Origin: Propionispira raffinosivorans DSM 20765
GTDB taxonomy: Bacteria; Bacillota; Negativicutes; Selenomonadales; Selenomonadaceae
Length of the DNA: 64,000 bases
Reading direction: 5' to 3'
NCBI RefSeq assembly: GCF_000381065.1
Contig: NZ_KB905856.1
Location: 1-64,000, forward strand
Shown: positions 56,846 through 64,000 of the stretch, piece after piece
How positions within the stretch are numbered: position 1 is the stretch's first letter
How the letters are laid out: each line of letters begins with the position of its first letter
Position numbers and translations under genes: made by a program
The notes under the pieces: model-generated
Told to the model about the DNA's origin: nothing
The model's database searches: none
What the model saw: the letters and a program-made list of their open reading frames with translations, nothing else

Positions 56846-58066
56846 ATGGCTGATGTAAAGAAAGTAGTACTTGCATATTCCGGTGGTTTAGATACTTCCG
56901 TTATTATTCCATGGCTAAAAGAAAATTATAATGGCTGCGAAGTTATTGCAGTTTGTGCTGATATTGGACAAGGGGATGAACTCGACGTAGTTCATGACAA
57001 GGCTCTTGCATCCGGTGCGTCGAAAGTCTTTATTGCCGATTTGACGAAACCATTTCTTGAAGAATATGTATGGCCGACTTTAAAAGCCGGCGCGGTTTAT
57101 GAAGGCAAATATTTATTGGGGACTTCGTTTGCTCGTCCAATTATTGCGAAAGCACTTGTGGAAATCGCGAAACAAGAAGGTGCGGATGCAATCGCTCATG
57201 GCGCAACTGGCAAAGGGAATGATCAGGTTCGTTTTGAACTTACGGTAAAAGCGTTAGCACCAAATATCCGTATTATTGCACCTTGGCGTGAGTGGGAAAT
57301 TAGATCCCGTGAAGATGCACTTGAATATGCGGCAAAACATAAAATTCCTGTTGCAACAAGCAATAAAACATATAGTATGGATAGAAACATTTGGCATTTG
57401 AGCCATGAAGGTTCTGATCTTGAAGATCCTTGGAATGCACCGAAAAATGATATGCTGCTTATCTCGAAAGCACCGGAAGATGCGCCTGATAGAGCAGAAT
57501 ATGTAATGGTTGATTTTGAAAAAGGGATTCCTGTTGCAGTAAATGGCAACAAAATGGGTGCTGTAGAGCTTTTGACTAAATTAAATGATATTGGTGCGGC
57601 GAATGGTATTGGTATTACGGATATTGTTGAAAACCGTCTAGTGGGAATGAAATCCCGCGGTGTATATGAAAATCCAGGCGGAGCAATTCTCTATTATGCG
57701 CATCGTGAGCTGGAATATCTCTGTCTTGACAGACAAACGCTCCATTATAAAGAAGGTATTGCGATCCGTTATGGTGAGCTGGTATATGATGGAATGTGGT
57801 TCTCACAGCTTCGTGAAGCACTGGCTGCTTTTGTTGACAGTACACAAGAATCCGTTACCGGTACGGTACAACTGAAATTGTATAAAGGCAATATTATGTC
57901 AGCTGGGGCGAAATCCCCATATTCGTTATACAGCAAAGAATTTGTTACGTTTGAACGTGATGAAGTCTACAATCAGGCTGATGCAACTGGATTTATCAAC
58001 CTTTTTGGTTTGCCACTTAAAGTAAGAGCCTTAATGAAAGAAGAAGCAGGACTTAAAAATGAGTAA
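56846..58066 (+). CDS. argG: Argininosuccinate synthase
   Basis: A 406-residue ATP enzyme joining citrulline and aspartate. It begins with the P-loop-like [13 protein letters not shown]. The ATP and substrate regions [13 protein letters not shown] and [14 protein letters not shown] are conserved. The start is ATG at 56846, about 11 bases after AGAGAGG. The last bases overlap argH by 8. Confidence 0.97.
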   Translation: MADVKKVVLAYSGGLDTSVIIPWLKENYNGCEVIAVCADIGQGDELDVVHDKALASGASKVFIADLTKPFLEEYVWPTLKAGAVYEGKYLLGTSFARPIIAKALVEIAKQEGADAIAHGATGKGNDQVRFELTVKALAPNIRIIAPWREWEIRSREDALEYAAKHKIPVATSNKTYSMDRNIWHLSHEGSDLEDPWNAPKNDMLLISKAPEDAPDRAEYVMVDFEKGIPVAVNGNKMGAVELLTKLNDIGAANGIGITDIVENRLVGMKSRGVYENPGGAILYYAHRELEYLCLDRQTLHYKEGIAIRYGELVYDGMWFSQLREALAAFVDSTQESVTGTVQLKLYKGNIMSAGAKSPYSLYSKEFVTFERDEVYNQADATGFINLFGLPLKVRALMKEEAGLKNE

Positions 58067-59483
58067 AAAACTTTGGGGTGGAAGATTTTCCAAATCGACT
58101 GATGAAATGATCAACGAATTTCAGGCTTCTATCTCGTTTGATAAACGTATGTATCACGAAGATATTGCAGGTAGTATCGCGCATGCAACGATGCTGGCCA
58201 AATGTGGTATCATTGCCGATGCAGATAAGGACTCGATTATTGCTGGCTTGAAAAAGATATTGACGGATATCGAACAAGGCAACTTTTCATTTGATGTTGC
58301 CTTAGAAGATATACATATGAATATTGAAAAACGTCTAACCGATGCAATCGGTGAAGCGGGTGGTCGACTTCATACGGCTCGCAGCCGTAATGATCAGGTC
58401 GCACTGGATACCCATATGTATGTACGTAAAGAGGTAGTAAATATCGCTAAGCTTGTATTGGATATGCAGACGGCTTTTGTCGAAACAGCAGAAAAATACA
58501 GCGATGTTATCATGCCGGGGTATACGCATTTGCAGCGCGCGCAGCCAATCCTATTCTCGCATCATATGATGGCTTATTTTTCGATGCTCAGTCGTGACTT
58601 TTCCCGTCTAAAAGGTGTGTATGAACGAGCTGATATAATGCCGCTTGGCGCGGGTGCTTTGGCTGGTACAACATTCCCGATTGATCGCAGTTTTGTTGCT
58701 GATCAGCTTAATTTTGAGTCAATTTATACAAACAGTCTGGATGCGGTCAGTGACCGTGATTATATTCTGGAATTTTTATCGGCGGCATCTATTATGATGA
58801 TGCATATGAGTCGTCTCAGTGAAGAAATTATCATGTGGTGTTCACGGGAATTTTCCTTCATTGAACTAGATGATGCCCATTGTACAGGCTCAAGTATGAT
58901 GCCACAGAAGAAAAATCCGGACGTATCAGAACTGGTTCGTGGTAAAACCGGTCGTGTTATTGGTCATCTTATGGCAATGCTTACGACAACAAAAGGTCTG
59001 CCGCTTGCTTATAATAAGGATTTGCAAGAAGATAAAGAAGGTCTTTTTGATACGATTGATACTGTAAAATTTAGTCTGGCTGTTTATGCTCAGATGATTC
59101 GGGCGATGAAAGTAAACAAAGACGTTATGTTTAAAGCTGTAAGCGATGATTTCTCCAATGCAACGGATTTGGCAGATTATCTGGTAAAAAAAGGTCTGCC
59201 ATTTAGACAAGCTCATGAAGTATCAGGCAAAGCGGTACATTATTGCATTGAAAAGAAAATTTGGCTGAAAGACTTATCTCATGATGAGTTCAAAGAATTA
59301 TCACCACTTTTTGAAGCCGATATTTTAGAAGCAATTAAACCGGAAACTTGTGTAAAGAATCGTAACTCGTTTGGTGGTACCTCCTATACACAAGTAGAAA
59401 ATCAATTGCAGCTTGCCAAAGCAATGCTGGAAAAACAACAGGCCCTTATCGACGAATATGAAAACAAACAGATTCAGATTTAA
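58059..59483 (+). CDS. argH: Argininosuccinate lyase
   Basis: A 474-residue lyase releasing arginine and fumarate. The signature [12 protein letters not shown] with the catalytic serine loop is intact, and [12 protein letters not shown] is present. The ATG overlaps the end of argG, so translation is coupled. It ends the operon. Confidence 0.97.
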   Translation: MSKKLWGGRFSKSTDEMINEFQASISFDKRMYHEDIAGSIAHATMLAKCGIIADADKDSIIAGLKKILTDIEQGNFSFDVALEDIHMNIEKRLTDAIGEAGGRLHTARSRNDQVALDTHMYVRKEVVNIAKLVLDMQTAFVETAEKYSDVIMPGYTHLQRAQPILFSHHMMAYFSMLSRDFSRLKGVYERADIMPLGAGALAGTTFPIDRSFVADQLNFESIYTNSLDAVSDRDYILEFLSAASIMMMHMSRLSEEIIMWCSREFSFIELDDAHCTGSSMMPQKKNPDVSELVRGKTGRVIGHLMAMLTTTKGLPLAYNKDLQEDKEGLFDTIDTVKFSLAVYAQMIRAMKVNKDVMFKAVSDDFSNATDLADYLVKKGLPFRQAHEVSGKAVHYCIEKKIWLKDLSHDEFKELSPLFEADILEAIKPETCVKNRNSFGGTSYTQVENQLQLAKAMLEKQQALIDEYENKQIQI

Positions 59484-59537
59484 ATAAAGGTGAGCTAACA
59501 CAAGCAAATTCACCCGCAGAAAATATAAAAGAATATA

Positions 59538-59585
59538 ACCCCAAAAAGCTGATTCCTCTATAAAGGGGAGTCAGCTTTTTGGGTT
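59538..59585 (+). terminator. Terminator of the arginine operon
   Basis: AACCC-CAAAAAGCTGATTCC pairs with GGAGTCAGCTTTTTGGGTT (one bulge), a stem of about 18 bp. It lies in the 309-bp gap 59484-59792; the rest of the gap is AT-rich without other clear signals. Confidence 0.93.
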
Positions 59586-59792
59586 GAATATTAAGAAATA
59601 TAGAGCTAATTTAAAGTTGCCAACTATTTTTTTTGATATTTATCAAAGATTTTTCTAAGATTCTATTGTTATATTATAGATGATAAAGCAAAAAATCTAA
59701 CGTAGAGCATACTTGAAAAAATTATTTACAGGCAATGGTATGATCTAGAGCAAGCTGCTTATTTTCAAAATAACTATATTACAGGGATGGTG

Positions 59793-60533
59793 ATGACTAT
59801 TAAAAGTATGGATTATTCACATTACATATTGGGACTGGTACTAAAAAGAAATACAATAGAATCGTTTTCGCGGTATCCTTTTTCGATACCAGCAATAGCC
59901 AAATTAGATGAAATTGAATTTCATCCGAATGTTACTTTTTTTGTGGGGGAAAATGGGGCAGGAAAATCTACCTTAATAGAAGCTATCGCAATAGCTTCTG
60001 CTCTGAATCCAGAAGGTGGATCTAGAAACTTTACTTTTTCAACACAAGATTCACATTCTGAATTAAATAAACACATAGTTTTAAAAAAGGGAATAAAAAG
60101 ACCGAAAGATTCTTATTTTTTACGAGCTGAAAGTTTTTATAATGTAGCTACTAATATTGATGCATTAGGAGTTGAGGATGCGTATGGGGATAGATCATTA
60201 CATCATCAGTCACATGGCGAAGCGTTTTTGTCGTTGTTTCTTAACCGATTTTTAGGTGAAGGACTTTATATACTTGATGAACCAGAAGCTGCATTATCAC
60301 CGATGAAACAATTAAGTCTCATTACTTGTATTCATCAGTTGGCTGCACAAAATTCACAATTTATTATAGCAACACATTCGCCAATTCTTTTGTCATATCC
60401 GAATGCATGTATATATAATATAGATGATACTGGTATAAATAAAATCGTATATGAAGAAACAGAACATTTTAAAACAGCACAATATTTTTTTCATCATTAC
60501 AAATTGATGCTTGATGAACTTATGAAAAGTTAA
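59793..60533 (+). CDS. Orphan AAA/ABC-type ATPase (predicted ATPase, AAA_21-like)
   Basis: A 246-residue ATPase with SMC/ABC-like motifs. It has Walker A GENGAGKST (about residues 52-60), an HGEAFLSLFLNR signature-like segment, Walker B LYILDEPEAALSP and an H-loop ATHSPILL. It has no membrane part or partner gene, so it resembles the OLD/RecF-like ATPases used in repair, regulation or defence. The start is uncertain: ATG at 59793 is six bases after AGGG, while ATG at 59787 is part of the same stretch. It has its own terminator. Confidence 0.75.
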   Translation: MTIKSMDYSHYILGLVLKRNTIESFSRYPFSIPAIAKLDEIEFHPNVTFFVGENGAGKSTLIEAIAIASALNPEGGSRNFTFSTQDSHSELNKHIVLKKGIKRPKDSYFLRAESFYNVATNIDALGVEDAYGDRSLHHQSHGEAFLSLFLNRFLGEGLYILDEPEAALSPMKQLSLITCIHQLAAQNSQFIIATHSPILLSYPNACIYNIDDTGINKIVYEETEHFKTAQYFFHHYKLMLDELMKS

Positions 60534-60538
60534 AAAGA

Positions 60539-60576
60539 CAAAGGGGTTGAGTGTTTTCTTGGCACTCAACCCCTTT
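60539..60576 (+). terminator. Terminator after the orphan ATPase
   Basis: AAAGGGGTTGAGTG and CACTCAACCCCTTT form a perfect stem with a 9-nt loop and T run. Confidence 0.95.
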
Positions 60577-60660
60577 TATCTATAGGTGCGAACAGGTTCT
60601 ATTTATAAAAAGATATATTTTTTGTTAGGCTATAAAAAATCAAGAGAAGATCTTCTTGTC

Positions 60661-60924
60661 TTAGGATATGACGCTGCAGGTTGTTTTTACCGGACCAGCG
60701 GCACCGCCCAAATCAATAATAACATACCAATGATCCGTATCAGGAACATCAATGGTAACGGGTGAGCTTTTATAGTAACCACCAAAATATTTAAAGGCAA
60801 GAGAGTCGTTGTATAAGGAAAAATTCATGCGATCCATTAACATTACATTGGCCTGTATATCAAGTGTAACTCTAACTTTATTTCCACCAGCAACAGGACC
60901 TAAATCATATTTAATAAAATTCAT
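60661..60924 (-). CDS. DUF1883 domain protein
   Basis: An 87-residue protein matching the DUF1883 pattern: NFIKYDLGPVAGGNKVRVTLD, then LMDRMNFSLYN, YFGGYYKSSPV and DHWYVIIDLGG. It is predicted to be a small all-beta domain. The family often occurs alone or fused to TIR-like and nuclease domains; its role is unknown. It lies between two plus-strand units. A weak ribosome-site-like GGAAGTG precedes the ATG. Confidence 0.75.
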   Translation of the reverse strand: MNFIKYDLGPVAGGNKVRVTLDIQANVMLMDRMNFSLYNDSLAFKYFGGYYKSSPVTIDVPDTDHWYVIIDLGGAAGPVKTTCSVIS

Positions 60925-61259
60925 GTGTACACTTCCATTCTAAAACAGCAAAAATGCTATGATGTATTCATAAGTCTACTTTAAGCATACTTGTCGCAGA
61001 GGGTTCTGTAAATGGGAAAAGAGTAGGGAGTTTGTACTAAAAAAACCAATTAATCTGCATAGCGCCTTGAGGCAAGTGGCTTTTTTATATTTTACAATCG
61101 ATTGGCTACGAAAAAACTGTATGTTTTTGTTTTTTTGTTATCATATTTATTTATAAGAGTCATCTTTTTATTGAACTATACAAAAAAACAATATTGAACT
61201 ATACTGATTCTCAGATACCTAATAAATATCTCATTGAAATTAAACTAGGAGGTTTTATA
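60925..61259. other. Gap between the DUF1883 gene and larA
   Basis: This stretch of 335 bases is AT-rich. It contains a small GCC-TTGA-GGC hairpin near 61062, followed by TTTTTT, and presumably the promoters of both divergent genes. No open frame with a ribosome site or a clear -35/-10 pair was found. Confidence 0.4.
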
Positions 61260-62543
61260 ATGGAGTTTGTGAATATAAGCTTACCGTATGATAAGAGAAA
61301 GATTATAGCAAAAATCAACAAGAATAATTTAGCTGGTGTATTGACTTCGGAAACAGAAAATTATGCAACGAAGTTGTCGCAAGAAGAAATCGTAGAAGCA
61401 TCCCTGGATGCTCCGATTGGGTCAGATAAATTAGAAGAACTGGTTCGTGGCAAGAAAAAGATTGTTTTGATTAGTTCAGATCATACGCGTCCGGTTCCAT
61501 CAAAGATTATTACGCCTATATTACTTAAACGAATTCGGCAGATTAAGCCGGATGCAGATATTAAAATTTTAGTTGCTACAGGCTTCCATCGTCCATCAAC
61601 CAGAGAAGAACTGATTGATAAATATGGTGAAGATATTGTGAATCACGAACAGATTATCATGCATATTTCAACAGATGATGACGCTATGGTTCAAATAGGA
61701 ACCCTGCCGTCTGGTGGACCATGCATCATTAATCGTATTGCAGCTGAGGCGGATCTTCTTATTGCGGAAGGTTTTATTGAATCACATTTTTTCGCGGGAT
61801 TTTCTGGAGGCAGAAAGTCTGTACTGCCGGGAATTGCATCTTATAAAACGATTATGGCGAATCACTGCGGAGAATTTATTGATACGAGTGAGGCTCGCAC
61901 TGGTAATCTTAAAGGTAACCTGATCCATGCTGATATGTTGTACGCCGCAAAGAAGGCAGGTCTTGCATTTATTTTAAATGTAGTATTGGATGGAAATAAA
62001 AAAATCATTGCTTCTTTTGCGGGTGATTTAGAAAAAGCACATCAAACAGGCTGCTCTTTTGTAAAAAAAATGTCGGAAGTAAAAAAAATACCTTGCGATA
62101 TAGCTATTTCGACAAATGGCGGTTATCCTTTAGATCAAAATATTTATCAGGCAGTTAAAGGAATGACAACGGCTGAGTCCGTGAATAAAGAAAATGGTGT
62201 TATTATTATGGTAGCAGGCTGTGCTGACGGGCATGGTGGGGAAGGATTTTATAGAAACTTAGCTGACGTAAAAACACCAGAAGAATTTTTAGAAAAAGCA
62301 ATACATACAAAACGACAGGATACGATTCCGGATCAATGGACCTCGCAAATATTAGCACGTATTCTTTCGAAACACCATGTGATTATGGTGTCGGATCTTG
62401 TCGATGAACAATTGATTAAAAACATGCATATGGAGCCGGCCAAAACATTAGATGAGGCTTTGAAACGAGCCTATGAACTGCAAGGCGAAGGGGCAAAGAT
62501 AACGGTTATTCCGGATGGCCTTTCCATAATTGTAAAAGAATGA
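61260..62543 (+). CDS. larA: LarA-family nickel-pincer racemase/epimerase
   Basis: A 427-residue protein of the lactate racemase family. The residues that hold the nickel-pincer cofactor and catalyse hydride transfer in Lactiplantibacillus LarA (R75, H108, H174, K184, H200, Q295, K298, from memory) appear here as R77, H110, H176, K186, H202, Q297 and K300, a constant shift of two. Activity through the cofactor is therefore likely. Many LarA homologues act on other 2-hydroxy acids, so lactate is not certain. LarB, LarC and LarE, which make the cofactor, are not in the window. The start is ATG at 61260 after TAGGAGG. A HAD phosphatase follows. Confidence 0.88.
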   Translation: MEFVNISLPYDKRKIIAKINKNNLAGVLTSETENYATKLSQEEIVEASLDAPIGSDKLEELVRGKKKIVLISSDHTRPVPSKIITPILLKRIRQIKPDADIKILVATGFHRPSTREELIDKYGEDIVNHEQIIMHISTDDDAMVQIGTLPSGGPCIINRIAAEADLLIAEGFIESHFFAGFSGGRKSVLPGIASYKTIMANHCGEFIDTSEARTGNLKGNLIHADMLYAAKKAGLAFILNVVLDGNKKIIASFAGDLEKAHQTGCSFVKKMSEVKKIPCDIAISTNGGYPLDQNIYQAVKGMTTAESVNKENGVIIMVAGCADGHGGEGFYRNLADVKTPEEFLEKAIHTKRQDTIPDQWTSQILARILSKHHVIMVSDLVDEQLIKNMHMEPAKTLDEALKRAYELQGEGAKITVIPDGLSIIVKE

Positions 62544-62608
62544 GCATAAAAAATAACCTGAGAAACGGAATATATTACAATGAGAAACAATACGAAGGAG
62601 ACGAGCAG

Positions 62609-63259
62609 ATGATCAAGGCAATGATTTTCGATTTAGATGGAACGATAGGAAATACACTTCCTCTTTGTATCAAGGCTTTTCGTCAGACAATCGAAATGTT
62701 TATGAAAAGAAGTATTAGCGATGAAGAAATTATCGCAACTTTTGGACCTTCGGAAGAAGGTACGATTTACTCGCTGATCCCGCAACAGTATGATGAGGGA
62801 TTAGAAAAATATTTGCATTATTATAAACTTTTTCACAACGAATGTCCAAAAGCATTTGAGGGTATTGTGGAGATCATACAAGATTTAAAGCAAAAAGGCA
62901 TACGGATAGCAATGGTGACGGGCAAGGGAAAGAAAAGTACAGATATAACCTTAGAACAATATGAAATTGGAGATTTATTTGAACAGGTTGAAACGGGTTC
63001 AATCACGGGAAGTGTAAAATTGGCAGGAATGTCAGCTGTTCTCAAAAATTTTGAAATTAAACCGGAAGAAGCCTATTATGTTGGCGATGCACCGACTGAT
63101 ATAACAGCTGCCAGAAAAGCAGGCGTAAGAATGATCTCGGCAGCATGGGCGGAGACCGCAGAAATCGAAAAATTGAAAAAATTAAAGCCAGATTATATTT
63201 TTGCGACAATCCATGAATTTGCCAAATTTTGCAACACAATGCCTAGAATTTCCGAATAG
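62609..63259 (+). CDS. HAD-family phosphatase (phosphoglycolate phosphatase-like)
   Basis: A 216-residue HAD subfamily I hydrolase. Motif I is FDLDGTIGNT, a Thr/Lys pair is in MVTGKGKKS, and motif IV is YVGDAPTDITAA. The cap domain is the small helical type of phosphoglycolate phosphatases. The start is ATG at 62609, with AAGGAGA upstream. An in-frame ATG at 62540 overlaps the larA stop but has no ribosome site. Co-transcription with larA suggests a linked substrate, perhaps a phosphorylated hydroxy acid, which is inference. Confidence 0.85.
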   Translation: MIKAMIFDLDGTIGNTLPLCIKAFRQTIEMFMKRSISDEEIIATFGPSEEGTIYSLIPQQYDEGLEKYLHYYKLFHNECPKAFEGIVEIIQDLKQKGIRIAMVTGKGKKSTDITLEQYEIGDLFEQVETGSITGSVKLAGMSAVLKNFEIKPEEAYYVGDAPTDITAARKAGVRMISAAWAETAEIEKLKKLKPDYIFATIHEFAKFCNTMPRISE

Positions 63260-63311
63260 TATTTGTTATAAAAATCGCAATTTAGAAAGCAAACATACTT
63301 TATTGTAATAT

Positions 63312-63390
63312 AAAATACACCCCTTTCAGAATGGTAATTGGTTTTGATACCATCATTATTACCATTTTGAACAGGGGTGTATTTCTTTTT
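63312..63390. terminator. Long bidirectional terminator
   Basis: The outer stem AAATACACCCC/GGGGTGTATTT and inner stem ATGGTAAT/ATTACCAT fold a hairpin of about 70 bases with a T-rich tail. It separates the HAD gene from the convergent minus-strand gene. Confidence 0.92.
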
Positions 63391-63488
63391 ATTAGGGTGT
63401 GGGGAATTTCTACAGCTTGGGTTTTCTATGTGGGTCTATTGGAATAAAGGTGGCTTTTTAAAAACCTTCTAGTTTTGTATTTAACGGC

Positions 63489-64000
63489 TTATTCGCCACA
63501 GAGATCTCCAATCATTTCAAGAATAACATGCCGATTGATAGGAAGGCCTTTGTAAGTACCTTGCACTTTGCACAGGCTTTGGCAGCCTTGCGTCATTGAC
63601 CCATTGTGAGCAAATTCCGGCTCATCTAATAAAGCTGTCAATGTGATATCGAGATTCTCTATCGGAATGGAAATATGAATGCTGGCAGGGTATTGATTGC
63701 CGGTACGGCTGCTGGTCCAAATATGATCATACGTTATATCCGCATTCACATTTACTTGAGTACCATTGCGATTCAAGATGGTAGCAAAAGCATTTCGTTT
63801 TCCACCAGAATAAGTATCCCATAACGAAATGGCCCCGCTTGCATCTTCATTAAGTGTCATACCGAGCCACAACCATGCTGGCTTAAGACTTTTGTCTGAT
63901 GATTTTGCAAGAAGACCTTCCGCCGAGCCAAACCCCCATTGTCTGTCGAACCATGCAGTTGCATGATCAACCTTGTATTCTTTTCCTTTAATCGTAACTG
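63489..64000 (-). CDS. CrtC/AttH-like lipocalin-domain protein, C-terminal part (cut by window edge)
   Basis: About 170 residues of the C-terminus are present; the frame is open through 64000, so the start is outside. The segment HATAWFDRQWG matches the GxAWxDxQWG-type motif of the CrtC/AttH-like (carotenoid 1,2-hydratase-related) lipocalin superfamily, and PAWLWLGMTL is also typical. Proteins of this kind are often secreted hydrolases or hydratases of unknown substrate. Two cysteines near the end (GCQSLCKV) could form a disulfide. The function is not determined. Confidence 0.65.
   Translation of the reverse strand, partial: VTIKGKEYKVDHATAWFDRQWGFGSAEGLLAKSSDKSLKPAWLWLGMTLNEDASGAISLWDTYSGGKRNAFATILNRNGTQVNVNADITYDHIWTSSRTGNQYPASIHISIPIENLDITLTALLDEPEFAHNGSMTQGCQSLCKVQGTYKGLPINRHVILEMIGDLCGE

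Overview
The window is AT-rich, gene-dense chromosomal DNA of a low-GC Firmicute. The gene order (L7Ae-like protein, str, S10, spc and alpha clusters, then ECF, truA, rplM and rpsI), strong AGGAGG ribosome sites and a FapR-type operator support this. A pyrophosphate-type phosphofructokinase, a giant acyl-CoA dehydratase activase, LarA, hemerythrin and ferritin suggest an anaerobe. A member of the Negativicutes is my best guess, but no marker here proves it.

Layout. 1-291: right end of an ISL3-family insertion sequence, butted against the 3' end of a manganese transporter gene (mntH, minus strand). 1.9-2.9 kb: rubredoxin-like protein and ferritin. 3.2-10.4 kb: a nine-gene polyol phosphotransferase (PTS) operon with SorC regulator, GutM, EIIA, a DXR-II/DRL-like oxidoreductase, class II aldolase, archaeal-type triose-phosphate isomerase, YjbQ protein, EIIC and EIIB. 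It is followed by transketolase. 12.9-32.6 kb: the str-S10-spc-alpha superoperon, starting with an L7Ae-like gene rather than rpoBC. 32.8-36.0 kb: ECF transporter energising module and truA. 36.2-40.4 kb: one 1407-residue activase-family protein. 40.7-41.6 kb: rplM-rpsI. 41.7-51.2 kb: accessory genes (hemerythrin, VOC protein, chemoreceptor, FabH, two small secreted proteins, phosphofructokinase, DUF218 protein, secreted protein, glycosyltransferase 51). 51.4-59.5 kb: arginine biosynthesis argCJBDFGH. 59.8-64 kb: orphan ATPase, DUF1883 protein, LarA-family racemase, HAD phosphatase and a CrtC/AttH-like protein cut by the window edge.

Two observations stand out. The PTS operon lacks a sorbitol-6-phosphate dehydrogenase and carries a homologue of DXR-II (deoxyxylulose-phosphate reductoisomerase-like) beside an aldolase and an isomerase. 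This suggests a catabolic route for an unusual, perhaps branched, polyol. In the spc region, where methionine aminopeptidase (map) normally sits between adk and infA, an internally deleted and catalytically dead map remnant is joined in frame to the KOW RNA-binding gene, giving a 199-residue fusion.

All assignments come from reading the sequence and remembered family motifs; no database search was run.
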